Shown piece by piece: positions 44,979 to 53,098 of a stretch of 64,000 nt of DNA. The translations under genes and the position numbers were made by a program. Numbering within the stretch: the first letter of the stretch is position 1; each line of letters begins with the position of its first letter. The notes below the pieces were generated by a model. It was not told where the DNA came from and did no database searches. It saw only the letters and a list, made by a program, of their open reading frames with translations. Origin of the DNA: Sheuella amnicola (GTDB lineage Bacteria; Pseudomonadota; Gammaproteobacteria; Burkholderiales; Burkholderiaceae_B); NCBI RefSeq assembly GCF_010499255.1, contig NZ_JAAGRN010000002.1, forward strand, positions 186,001 through 250,000, in the 5' to 3' direction.

Positions 44979-45102
44979 AATAACTCCTTTAAGTAAATGA
45001 AAGATGAACTGTTAAGCAAATTGCTCGTTTTGTTCATGTTTCTATTAGACTCCTTTATCCAATAAACATCTCCACCGAGAATAAATGCGCCATTTGAATT
45101 GT

Positions 45103-45123
45103 TAAGCTATTAACGGGCTTTAC
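45103..45123 (+). repeat. Intergenic repeat copy 2, TAAGCTATTAACGGGCTTTAC
   Basis: Near-identical to 43644-43663. It lies in the 228-bp AT-rich gap between the divergent genes at 44978 and 45207. That gap otherwise holds promoters I cannot place exactly. Confidence 0.6.
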
Positions 45124-45206
45124 GACAAAAATCCGACAAAACCAACAAAACAAACAGTCGAAAATCGTCTATTTCAAGTGTTAAGGAATTGTGTTACATT
45201 GAAGAC

Positions 45207-45932
45207 ATGAGTCTCACCAAGAATTCACGACCACGACACTTCCCCTACCAACACCCAACTTTTGGTCGTGGGAAGAACGTTAAGGACGAGTCGGCTTGGA
45301 AAAAGACGATCTACTACGTCTGGTGGTCGTACCTGAAGCGGAACGAGGACTACTTGAAGACCTGTGAGTCCAGCGGTAAAGGCTCCCTGTCGAAGCTCTA
45401 CGAAGACTTTGGCGATGTAAGGGCTGACGACTTCAAGGCTTGGTGGACTGAAGACGGTCGTGGGGCTAAGTTGTTTTCGAACCCACCAGCCGAGGAAACG
45501 GTAAGACTTCTCTCCAAGAGCGAGGAAGCCCCTACAGACGGTGATCGTCTGTTAGTCAGCGTTCCCCTCAACCTTCCCAAAAAATTCATCCTCCAGCGCT
45601 TTAGAAGCCTTCTAGACCAGCATCACAAAGGTCAAAGAGGAAAGCGCTACGCTAAAACGAGTAAAGCCAAGTACCAATTCACGGGTCAACCGAACATCGA
45701 AGCTCTTACGACCGCTCTAAACGTGTGGGACAAGCGGATCGAACACCCAAAAATGAAGCTCTGGGAGCTAGGTCAATTCCTCCCTCTCAACAAGCATTTG
45801 TACGTTGACTACTTGAAGAGCGGGAAGCCGTTAGACACGGCTAGTAAAAAACTCATGGAAGCGACTGTTAGCCGATACCTAAAGAAAGCACGAGCTTCTG
45901 TAACGAACACATCTAAGGGGCTCTTCCCTTAA
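45207..45932 (+). CDS. Conserved hypothetical protein of the element (241 aa)
   Basis: Begins MSLTKNSRPRHFPYQHPTFG; a TTG at 45189 is an alternative start. The segment WWSYLKRNEDYLKTCESSGK followed by LYEDFGDVRADDFKAWWTED and GAKLFSNPP resembles a widespread uncharacterised family in proteobacterial mobile elements ('FGDV..DDF..WW...G..LF'). The C-terminal part is basic (HHKGQRGKRYAKTSKAKYQF), which would suit nucleic-acid binding. It precedes the restriction-modification genes by 48 nt and could be co-transcribed. The function is unknown. Confidence 0.7.
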   Translation: MSLTKNSRPRHFPYQHPTFGRGKNVKDESAWKKTIYYVWWSYLKRNEDYLKTCESSGKGSLSKLYEDFGDVRADDFKAWWTEDGRGAKLFSNPPAEETVRLLSKSEEAPTDGDRLLVSVPLNLPKKFILQRFRSLLDQHHKGQRGKRYAKTSKAKYQFTGQPNIEALTTALNVWDKRIEHPKMKLWELGQFLPLNKHLYVDYLKSGKPLDTASKKLMEATVSRYLKKARASVTNTSKGLFP

Positions 45933-45980
45933 CACCGTAAAAACAGACCAAACAAGATTAAAAATCAACTGAGAACTGAC

Positions 45981-46892
45981 ATGACAGCCCATTTCGACAA
46001 GCTACAAGCACTTAAAAACAACCCAAAATTACCTGAAGTCGACCGACCAAAGGTAATGGAGACATTTGATCGCTATCAAGACTGGCAAAAGCAAATGAAT
46101 GAGGCTAGCGGAACGACATTCGAAATAATTTCAACCCTCATTAAAGCAACCAATGAATATAAGAAATTTATTGAAGTTGAATTAATATTTGACTCGAAGG
46201 AAGATTTTTTATATCGCCAGAAAGGTCAGTTAAAACTTGACAACACCATTTTAGAAGAGTTTATGCCAAGACTGGTAGATGTAAGATTAGTTCCCGGCTT
46301 AGGCTCGGTGGCAAATCTCATTACTGGACCTCAGCAATGTTTTGCTGGTTTTTATGTTGGACCTATAACAAGCCCGCTGAATGACGGCGGCATTTTCGTA
46401 AAAACAAAAGATCAAGACTTTACTGTTGGGCGTCAACTCTTTCTTAAGGCGTCCACCTCTGAAAAATATGAATCGAATACATATGAATCCAAACTAAATA
46501 TTGGATATTTTGTTTCTGAAATCAAGACGAATTTAGATAAAACAATGTTCCAAGAAGCGGCAGCGACTGCTAGAGAGTTGAAGGCAACGGTAAAAGATTC
46601 TAGGTACGTTCTTTTGTGTGAGTGGTTGGACATGACTCCGATTGATACAAGAATGACAGATATTGACAATGTAATTCTATTAAGACAAGCCAAAAGACTT
46701 GCCTCAAATGTCAGATCTAATTTTTCATCTGTAGAAGGAAGAAAACAGTCAAGGTCAGAGTTCATTGACCATCTCGAGGCAAATCCACTAAGTCTCAAGT
46801 CCTTTGAGTTGATTGTTAATCTTTTGAATGAAGCGTTTCCAGTCATTACAGAGCTCAATGAGGACTCAGTTCTCCAGCAGGGCTATTTCTAA
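45981..46892 (+). CDS. Type II restriction endonuclease, Bpu10I-like
   Basis: 303 residues. Several blocks match my memory of the Bpu10I family: ELIFDSKEDFLYRQKGQLKL, DNTILEEFMP, KTKDQDFTVGRQLF and SEIKTNLDKTMFQEAAATAR. The last holds the E-x-K of the PD-(D/E)XK nuclease core (Glu/Lys in SEIK). CEWLDMTPIDTRMTDID follows. The methyltransferase gene starts 2 nt after its stop. Bpu10I itself is a two-subunit enzyme cutting CCTNAGC; only one subunit gene is seen here, so the recognition site may be different. The DNA is more AT-rich than the neighbouring element genes. Confidence 0.75.
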   Translation: MTAHFDKLQALKNNPKLPEVDRPKVMETFDRYQDWQKQMNEASGTTFEIISTLIKATNEYKKFIEVELIFDSKEDFLYRQKGQLKLDNTILEEFMPRLVDVRLVPGLGSVANLITGPQQCFAGFYVGPITSPLNDGGIFVKTKDQDFTVGRQLFLKASTSEKYESNTYESKLNIGYFVSEIKTNLDKTMFQEAAATARELKATVKDSRYVLLCEWLDMTPIDTRMTDIDNVILLRQAKRLASNVRSNFSSVEGRKQSRSEFIDHLEANPLSLKSFELIVNLLNEAFPVITELNEDSVLQQGYF

Positions 46893-46894
46893 TC

Positions 46895-48586
46895 ATGTCT
46901 TTGTCATTCATTGATTTGTTTGCTGGCTGTGGCGGATTTTCGCTTGGGTTAGAAAAAGCAGGACTAAGAGGGGTTCTTCATCTTGAGTTGGATGAATGGG
47001 CTTGTGAAACTCTTACTGCCAACTTTGATAAAGAGACCGTTCTTTGTGCCGACATCCGAAATATTCCAGATTCGTTTATAGAAAAATATAAAGGAGTTGA
47101 TGTAATTGTTGGCGGTCCACCTTGTCAAGGCTTTTCTGTCGCTGGCGGTAGTCAATTCGGAATACATGACCCAAGAAATGAGTTGGTGTTTTGGTATTTG
47201 AAGTGGGTTGAAATCATTCAGCCCAAAGTGGTTGTAATTGAAAACGTTCCGCAAATTTTCACAAAAAAAGATACTAGCGGCAAAACAGTTCTAGATATAG
47301 TCAAAGAGAAGTTGGTAAAATTTAACTATACAGTCACGCCTAAACTACTCACAGCTTCAGATTTCGGCGTTCCACAAAATAGGACTCGAGCATTTATATT
47401 TTGCTCCAAAGCTAATAGTGCCACGTTGGTTCCAGAGGTAACTCATTCCATTGAGAAGTCTTACAGCCTCTTTGAAGATAGGTCTACTCATCCTTATGTA
47501 ACAGTTGGGGATGCTTTGCTCGATTTGCCAAATATTGAGTCAGGCATGGGTAGTGATGATTTGATTCCCTATGAAAGCACCCCTGAATCCAATTATCAGA
47601 AAAAAATGAGAGAGGGCAGCAAAGGCGTTACCAACCATATCGCTATGAAGCACACGTCAAGGTTAATAGAAAGATTTAAGAATATTAAATCGGAGCAGTC
47701 TCTTAAGGATGTTTCATCAGAGTTCGGGCAAGTCAAAAAGAATAGTGGAGAAATCAATGAAAAACCATTTAAGTACAACAACTACCGACTGTCTTTGGAG
47801 AAGCCGTCGCTAACCATCCCCGCCTCCTTTCAATCACTCTTTATTCACCCTACATTACACAGAAACTTAACAGCACGTGAAGCTGCTCGTTTGATGTCGT
47901 TCCCTGATGCTTATGTATTCAGGGGTAAAAGAACAACGATGAGCTGGGAAAAGAACCTTTCTCAATACAACCAGATCGGCAATGCCGTTTGTCCGTTGGT
48001 AGCTGAAGCAATTGGGCGACAAGTTCTATCAGAGGTTAAGCCCTCTAAGAATGGAAAGTTTCCTACAGTATCTGAAGCGCTTGGAGCCGAACTGGTAAGT
48101 AAAGGTCAAAAGCCAAGCACTTTTTCCGATGTAAATCGTGAAGTTCTTACCAAGATGAGCAAATCTTTTTCTAAGGCTCATCCCGAATTCGAGTTAAAAA
48201 AATTCGAATCCAAATCCATTCCTATCGAGGCAATCCCACTAGCGATATTAATCGCCACCGAAAAGCAATGCTTGATCTGTTCGAGAGTACACCCGCCGTA
48301 TGGTGTTCATTCAAATGCTATTTCTTTTCTAATTGGAAAGGAAGATACGGAGAGTCTTTTAATCACGGAGAATGATCACGGCTTAGATTATCACTTACGT
48401 TCGTTATTGAATATAGAGCATCAAATTGGTCATTTTGTGGGTTCAGTATTGGGAGAGCTTGGGTATGGTGATCTTGGGCTTGTAGTTAATCCAAGAACGG
48501 GACGTATGGTTCGAGGCATCAGTAATGTAACTAGTCCCCGTTGGCTTGAAAAATTCAGGAAACAATTAGTTTTTCCCAGAAAATAG
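46895..48586 (+). CDS. DNA (cytosine-5) methyltransferase with a long C-terminal extension
   Basis: 563 residues. Canonical motifs: I FIDLFAGCGGFSLGLEKAG, IV GGPPCQGFSVAG with catalytic Cys77, VI VIENV (Glu116), VIII QNRTRAFIF, and X NQIGNAVCPLVAEAIG near 355-370. About 190 residues continue past motif X, where most C5 enzymes stop. That tail (for example CLICSRVHPPYGVHSNAISF and SLLNIEHQIGHFVGSVLGEL) has no motif I can name. It may help target recognition, bind the endonuclease or be a fused separate domain. The gene follows the endonuclease by 2 nt, forming a compact R-M unit. Confidence 0.92.
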   Translation: MSLSFIDLFAGCGGFSLGLEKAGLRGVLHLELDEWACETLTANFDKETVLCADIRNIPDSFIEKYKGVDVIVGGPPCQGFSVAGGSQFGIHDPRNELVFWYLKWVEIIQPKVVVIENVPQIFTKKDTSGKTVLDIVKEKLVKFNYTVTPKLLTASDFGVPQNRTRAFIFCSKANSATLVPEVTHSIEKSYSLFEDRSTHPYVTVGDALLDLPNIESGMGSDDLIPYESTPESNYQKKMREGSKGVTNHIAMKHTSRLIERFKNIKSEQSLKDVSSEFGQVKKNSGEINEKPFKYNNYRLSLEKPSLTIPASFQSLFIHPTLHRNLTAREAARLMSFPDAYVFRGKRTTMSWEKNLSQYNQIGNAVCPLVAEAIGRQVLSEVKPSKNGKFPTVSEALGAELVSKGQKPSTFSDVNREVLTKMSKSFSKAHPEFELKKFESKSIPIEAIPLAILIATEKQCLICSRVHPPYGVHSNAISFLIGKEDTESLLITENDHGLDYHLRSLLNIEHQIGHFVGSVLGELGYGDLGLVVNPRTGRMVRGISNVTSPRWLEKFRKQLVFPRK

Positions 48587-48608
48587 GAGTTCAGCCAATT
48601 ACTTCGAA

Positions 48609-48623
48609 CTACTCGACGGTAAC
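48609..48623 (-). other. Third glmS-tail sequence inside the element (Val-Thr-Val-Glu-stop)
   Basis: On the minus strand: GTT ACC GTC GAG TAG, preceded by GCT (Ala). It encodes the same V-T-V-E-stop as the glmS end with synonymous third-base changes, different from both other copies. The flank TTCGAA-CTACTC resembles ACGAAA-CTACTC of the left copy. It separates the R-M side from the recombinase module and may mark an older junction. Confidence 0.7.
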
Positions 48624-48630
48624 AGCAACT

Positions 48631-48652
48631 AAACCACGTTACAGCGTGGTTT
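48631..48652. repeat. Inverted repeat AAACCACG-N6-CGTGGTTT
   Basis: Eight-base perfect arms beside the internal glmS tail and after the methyltransferase gene. No T-tract follows, so termination is doubtful. It could be a recombinase-binding site. Confidence 0.55.
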
Positions 48653-48743
48653 ACGACCACTAAACATTAGCACGTAAAGATTTACTTTAATTCATGTTTC
48701 AAAGAGAATAGTTCTAAGAAATGAATGAATTAAGGAGTGTGAA

Positions 48744-49415
48744 ATGGCTGTTTACGGTTACTTGAGGGTCTCGACGCTGACCCAAGCGAAAGAAGGTGAA
48801 TCGCTCGAAGCCCAGCGCTTACAGGTCACTAGCTACGCTGTTTCTAAAGGGCTCCAGCTCCCCGAGGACAACGTTTACGTCGAAGCGGGTGTTAGCGGTG
48901 GCTCTGAGTTTCAAGAGCGTCCAGAGGGCTCTAAGCTCTTCCAAGTCCTAACCGAAGGGGACATGGTCGTGTTCCCTAAATTAGACCGAGCTTTCCGTAA
49001 CACTCGTAACGCTTTGAACGTTCTTCACGAGTTAAAGGCTAGAGGGGTTTCCGTCCACTTCATCGACCTTGGTGGTGACGTTACGGGTAACGGTGTAGGG
49101 GCTATCGTCTTTACTATCTTGTCGGCTTTCGCTACGTTCGAACGGGAGCGTATAGCTGCTCGTATCCGTGAGGTGAAGCAACTCAAGAAGGCTCAAGGGA
49201 AGTTCACTGGTGGAAAGCGAGCCTTCGGCTATGACGTTGTAGACGGGATTAAGATCCCCCGAGAAGACGAACAACAGGTGATTCGTGAGATGGTAGCTAT
49301 GAGAAAAGCGGGAGCTACCTATCGTGGGATCTCTGATTGGATGGCTCTTACCCAAGAGAGAAAAATGACGTTCATGGGGGTGAAGCGTGTGTTGGTTATG
49401 GAAGGTATGGCTTGA
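48744..49415 (+). CDS. Small serine recombinase (resolvase/invertase family)
   Basis: 223 residues. The catalytic domain starts AVYGYLRVSTLTQAKEG with nucleophile Ser10, then VVFPKLDRAFRNTRNALNVL (family D-R/LxR motif) and FATFERERIAARIREVKQ, the E-helix. A short C-terminal DNA-binding part (FGYDVVDGIKIPREDEQQVI ... TYRGISDWMALTQER) resembles a truncated 'Recombinase' domain. AAGGAG lies well before the ATG. Its stop overlaps the start of the large recombinase (TGATG). Two adjacent serine recombinases suggest division of labour between integration and excision, or a heteromeric recombinase. Confidence 0.9.
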   Translation: MAVYGYLRVSTLTQAKEGESLEAQRLQVTSYAVSKGLQLPEDNVYVEAGVSGGSEFQERPEGSKLFQVLTEGDMVVFPKLDRAFRNTRNALNVLHELKARGVSVHFIDLGGDVTGNGVGAIVFTILSAFATFERERIAARIREVKQLKKAQGKFTGGKRAFGYDVVDGIKIPREDEQQVIREMVAMRKAGATYRGISDWMALTQERKMTFMGVKRVLVMEGMA

Positions 49416-51091
49416 TGGCTAAATCAAAAGCGAAGTCACCAGAGAACACGCTTCACATCTACACAAGGGTTTCCACAGTCACACAAGCTGACAAGGGTAC
49501 TTCGCTCGATAGCCAACAACAGCTAGGGCTTAAGAAGGCTAAGGAACTCAAGTTTGACCACGAGATATGGAACGAGGGTGGAAAAAGCTCCCATCACGAC
49601 GACATTCAAGGTCGACCCAAACTCTATGAGCTCTTCCAAGCTATCAAAGCGGGGGATGTAAAACACATTTGGGTTTACGACCAGTCCCGTCTCTCTCGTA
49701 ACGATCAAGTAGCTTCGATTCTTCGTTACGAATTCAACAAGCAAGGCGTCACGCTCTACACGAAGGACGGAAAGTTTGACCTTTCTAGTCCGTCCGACAA
49801 GCTCTTGAAACAGATGTTGGACGCTGTCGCTGAGTTTGAAAACTCCGTGAGAGCCGAGCGATCACGTATCGGTAAGTTGATGAAGGTGAAAGCAGGTTTT
49901 TGGCATGGTGGTCCCCCCCCCTTCGGCTATGACCTTATTCACGGAAAGCTCGTCGAGAAGAAAGACGAAAGCAAGTGGGTCAAGCTCATCTTCAAACAAG
50001 CTCTAAAAGGTGTCCCTGTAGCCCAAATCAAAAGGGAGCTAGATTCGAACGGTGTACTCGCTAGACGTGGAGGGCTATGGACTCTCGGCTCGATCGAATC
50101 ACTCATGACGAACACCCACTACCTTGGTAGATACGTTTTTACAGATAGCGTTTCGGGTGAATCTGTTGAGGTTAAGTGTCCCGTGATTGTTGACGAGGTC
50201 ACGTGGAACTCCATCAACCTAGCCAGAAAGCGTAAAGCGAGCCGTAAAGATCAACAGAACGCTACGGTGAAGAACTTCTACCTCTTACGTGACTTCATGG
50301 TCTGTGGTCACTGTGGTCGGAAGATGGCTGGTCGAATCAAGCCCTCCAAGTCCGAGTACATGTACTACTGTCCCAACAAGGAACGGGTTTGGGCTAAAGA
50401 TGGTGAAAGTAAAACTCACTACCAACGGGGTACTGGCTGTGGCTTCGATCGAGCCATGAACATTCAGATCACCGATAAGCTGGTGTTCGACACGGTTGTT
50501 CAACTTCACAAAGACTCAAGCATCCTCAAAGAAGAAGTAAGGAAGCGAATCTTCGCTGAAAAGGGAATCAAACAGATCTCATCCGAAGCCGAAATGAAAG
50601 GCTACGAAAAGCAACATCGAATCCTTCAGAGAGAACTATCCAACCTTCAAGAGTCCATTGGTCATCTTGAAGCAAACCGTATCCTGAAGCGAATGGACGA
50701 CAAAGCGTTCAAGTCGGCTATGGATCGTCTGAACGAACAAGCCGACCTCTACAAAACCGACATCACGAACCTCCGTCTGAAGCTCCGTGGTGAAACAGAG
50801 AAGAAGGAATGGGTTGACTGGGTTGGTATGTTCGGTGAAGAGATCAAAGAGAAGGCTAAATTGACCGATGAACAGCGTCAGCTATACCTTCAGGGCTTGA
50901 TCGAAAAGATCGAGTGTCGGTTCCTTCCTAAAACCCGAGATCACGAGCTAGAAATCCACTTCAAACACCCCATCGTCGGGGACAAGCTCAAGTGGAACGA
51001 CCCCAAGGTGAAAGCCAAGGGTTACAAGCTCCTAGAAGGCTCTAAAACGACCCAAATACGGGTGGAAAAGAGGGACGGTAGGGGAAAGTAA
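49415..51091 (+). CDS. Large serine recombinase (integrase type)
   Basis: 558 residues from the ATG at 49415; the frame is open from 49337. Catalytic domain: HIYTRVSTVTQADKGTSLDS (Ser20), IWVYDQSRLSRNDQ, and FENSVRAERSRIGKLMKVKA. A Recombinase domain follows with RGGLWTLGSIESLMTNTHYL. A zinc ribbon has cysteines in VCGHCGRKMAGR, YYCPNK and TGCGF. A coiled-coil-like stretch runs from about 430 to 490. The gene's stop codon is the first base set of the right inverted repeat, so the enzyme lies at the very end of the element next to its target, glmS. It is the likely integrase. Confidence 0.93.
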   Translation: MAKSKAKSPENTLHIYTRVSTVTQADKGTSLDSQQQLGLKKAKELKFDHEIWNEGGKSSHHDDIQGRPKLYELFQAIKAGDVKHIWVYDQSRLSRNDQVASILRYEFNKQGVTLYTKDGKFDLSSPSDKLLKQMLDAVAEFENSVRAERSRIGKLMKVKAGFWHGGPPPFGYDLIHGKLVEKKDESKWVKLIFKQALKGVPVAQIKRELDSNGVLARRGGLWTLGSIESLMTNTHYLGRYVFTDSVSGESVEVKCPVIVDEVTWNSINLARKRKASRKDQQNATVKNFYLLRDFMVCGHCGRKMAGRIKPSKSEYMYYCPNKERVWAKDGESKTHYQRGTGCGFDRAMNIQITDKLVFDTVVQLHKDSSILKEEVRKRIFAEKGIKQISSEAEMKGYEKQHRILQRELSNLQESIGHLEANRILKRMDDKAFKSAMDRLNEQADLYKTDITNLRLKLRGETEKKEWVDWVGMFGEEIKEKAKLTDEQRQLYLQGLIEKIECRFLPKTRDHELEIHFKHPIVGDKLKWNDPKVKAKGYKLLEGSKTTQIRVEKRDGRGK

Positions 51092-51105
51092 ATTACCCCC
51101 TAGCC
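51091..51105 (-). repeat. Right terminal inverted repeat (AATTACCCCCTAGCC on the plus strand)
   Basis: Reverse complement GGCTAGGGGGTAATT matches the left copy at 41463-41477 with one mismatch. It ends 3 nt before the glmS stop codon complement. Confidence 0.75.
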
Positions 51106-51108
51106 ACC

Positions 51109-52941
51109 TTACTCAACGGTAACACTCTTGGCCAGATTCCTTGGCTTATCCACATCCGTTCCCCTGGCGCATGCCGTGTGATATGCCAGTAATTGCAATG
51201 GCACCGTATGCAAAATGGGAGACAAATATCCGTAATGCTCCGGCATGCGTATGACGTGAACACCTTCGCTGCTGACGATTTTCGTATCGTCATCCGCAAA
51301 AACATACAACTCTCCGCCGCGCGCACGCACCTCTTGCATGTTGGACTTCAACTTTTCTAGTAACACGTCATTGGGTGCGATCGTAATGACAGGCATTTCC
51401 TCGGTCACAAGCGCCAACGGACCGTGTTTCAATTCGCCTGCAGGATATGCCTCGGCATGGATATAACTAATCTCTTTAAGCTTTAACGCCCCTTCCAGCG
51501 CGATCGGATAATGCATGCCACGTCCTAAAAACAAAGCATTCTCTTTAGTCGCAAAGCGATCCGCCCATGCAATGATCTGCGGCTCAAGCGCCAGCACGGC
51601 GCTGATAGCAGCAGGCAAATGACGCAGGGCTTTTACCTGCTCAGCTTCCTGCTCATCCGTAATCCTATCGTGTACTTGCGCCAACGCGAGTGTCAACATG
51701 TACAAAGCCGTCAGCTGTGTCGTAAAGGCTTTTGTGGATGCCACACCGATTTCAACCCCTGCTCGCGTAATGTATGCAAGCTTGCACTCGCGCACCATCG
51801 CACTGGTCGAGACATTGCAAATCGTTAAGGTTTGTTCCATTCCCAGTGAGCGCGCATGCTTTAATGCGGCAAGGGTATCCGCAGTTTCACCCGACTGCGA
51901 TATCGTAACAACCAACGTATTGGGATTGGGTACGCTGTCGCGATACCTATACTCGCTGGCAATTTCTACCGATACGGGAATTTTCGCAATCGACTCAATC
52001 CAGTACTTTGCGGTCAATCCAGCGTAATAACTGGTGCCGCAAGCCAACACCAGCACGCGATCGATTTGCTTGAAGATTTTGTAAGCTGCGTCACCGAACA
52101 ATTCTGGGGTAACTGACTCGACATCCTCAAGCGTATCCGCAACCGCGCGCGGTTGTTCGAAAATTTCTTTTTGCATGAAGTGACGATACGGACCAAGCTC
52201 GGCTGCACCCGTATGCACATGCACCGTATGAATCTGACGCTCGATCCTTTTGCCGCCCGAGTCCATGATCCAGACATTACCAAGCTGCAAATCGGCTACA
52301 TCGCCATCCTCAAGGTAAATGATCTGATCTGTCGTTCCAGCCAAAGCCAGGGCATCGGATGCCAGAAAGTTTTCATTCTTTCCCCGTCCAATGACGAGTG
52401 GCGAACCTTGTCTTGCGGCCACGATGCGATGCGGTTCATCCCGACAAAACACTGCGATCGCATAGGCACCATGCAAGCGCTTGACGGCCTGCTGCACAGC
52501 GTCAAGCAAGTCGCCCTGATACAAATGGTGCACAAGATGGGCAATCACCTCTGTATCGGTCTGACTTTCGAATACGTAACCAACCCCCTGCAACTCACGC
52601 CGCAATTCTTCGTGATTCTCAATGATTCCATTGTGAACAAGCGCAATTGAAGGCTCGTTTCCGGTCAAGGAAGAAAAGTGAGGGTGTGCATTATGCGTAG
52701 CAGGCGCACCATGCGTTGCCCATCTCGTGTGGGCAATGCCCGTAAAGCCGGCAACACTGTCCTTTGCGATATGGTCAGCCAATTCGGCCACGCGCTCAGT
52801 GCTTCGCGCGCGACGTAAACTGCCATTGTCGTAGACAGCTACGCCGCATGAATCGTACCCGCGATACTCGAGCCGCTTGAGACCTTCCACGAGAATTGGG
52901 GTAATGTCCCGGGACGCCACCGCGCCGACGATGCCACACAT
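51109..52941 (-). CDS. glmS: Glutamine-fructose-6-phosphate aminotransferase (glucosamine-6-phosphate synthase)
   Basis: Makes glucosamine-6-phosphate for peptidoglycan and lipopolysaccharide. 610 residues after removal of the extra two N-terminal codons: the ATG at 52941, eight bases after AAGGAG, puts the catalytic Cys1 in MCGIVGAV. The glutaminase domain contains [18 protein letters not shown]. Two SIS domains follow, with CGTSYYAGL and [15 protein letters not shown]; the C-terminus is [11 protein letters not shown]. The gene is complete even though the mobile element begins 3 nt after its stop. Its 3' end is also the conserved target of Tn7, but this element is unrelated. glmU, the next pathway step but one, is also in the window. 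Confidence 0.95.
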   Translation of the reverse strand: MCGIVGAVASRDITPILVEGLKRLEYRGYDSCGVAVYDNGSLRRARSTERVAELADHIAKDSVAGFTGIAHTRWATHGAPATHNAHPHFSSLTGNEPSIALVHNGIIENHEELRRELQGVGYVFESQTDTEVIAHLVHHLYQGDLLDAVQQAVKRLHGAYAIAVFCRDEPHRIVAARQGSPLVIGRGKNENFLASDALALAGTTDQIIYLEDGDVADLQLGNVWIMDSGGKRIERQIHTVHVHTGAAELGPYRHFMQKEIFEQPRAVADTLEDVESVTPELFGDAAYKIFKQIDRVLVLACGTSYYAGLTAKYWIESIAKIPVSVEIASEYRYRDSVPNPNTLVVTISQSGETADTLAALKHARSLGMEQTLTICNVSTSAMVRECKLAYITRAGVEIGVASTKAFTTQLTALYMLTLALAQVHDRITDEQEAEQVKALRHLPAAISAVLALEPQIIAWADRFATKENALFLGRGMHYPIALEGALKLKEISYIHAEAYPAGELKHGPLALVTEEMPVITIAPNDVLLEKLKSNMQEVRARGGELYVFADDDTKIVSSEGVHVIRMPEHYGYLSPILHTVPLQLLAYHTACARGTDVDKPRNLAKSVTVE

Positions 52942-52983
52942 AAGCAATCTCCTTATTTAGAAGACTATTTTGCACCGAACATC

Positions 52984-53064
52984 ATGAAATATTATTTCTA
53001 GAATATTTAATATATGAAATAAATAATAAATTTATCTATAAAATGAAATAAAATTTCATTTTAT
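52984..53064. promoter_or_regulatory. AT-rich Lrp-type operator array with a 27-bp perfect palindrome
   Basis: ATAAAATGAAAT-AAA-ATTTCATTTTAT at 53038-53064 has 12-bp perfect arms. A weaker site of the same geometry, GAAAT-ATT-ATTTC, is at 52986-52998. ATGAAAT also starts at 52984, 53014 and 53043, spaced 30 and 29 bp, about three helix turns. The array lies between the divergent glmS and lrp-type genes, as expected for an Lrp/AsnC regulator that wraps DNA. Confidence 0.75.
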
Positions 53065-53098
53065 TTGAGTTGCATCCATAAGCAATGCGTAGATTTCC

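Larger units (their letters stand above)
41453..51108. mobile_element. Serine-recombinase element integrated at the glmS 3' end, carrying a restriction-modification system
   Basis: The segment is bounded by two glmS 3'-end sequences in the same orientation (41438-41455 and 51109-51126) and by 15-bp inverted ends with one mismatch. Its gene set is unlike the flanks: two serine recombinases at the right end, a restriction-modification pair, an HUH-like protein, an RHH regulator and unknown genes on both strands. An internal third glmS tail at 48609-48623 suggests it is composite. Tn7 transposition genes (tnsABCD) are absent, so this is a different glmS-targeting element. Confidence 0.85.

Noticed and set aside
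49905-49925. Possible frameshift at the run of C bases in the large serine recombinase
   Set aside because: The run reads Gly-Pro-Pro-Pro-Phe-Gly in frame, matching the usual 'GGxxPFGY' motif, and the frame stays open to the natural stop.
41453-51108. Tn7 or Tn7-like transposon at glmS
   Set aside because: The site is the classic Tn7 target, but no tnsA, tnsB, tnsC, tnsD or CRISPR-associated genes are present. The ends also lack the TGT start of Tn7, and serine recombinases explain the mobility.
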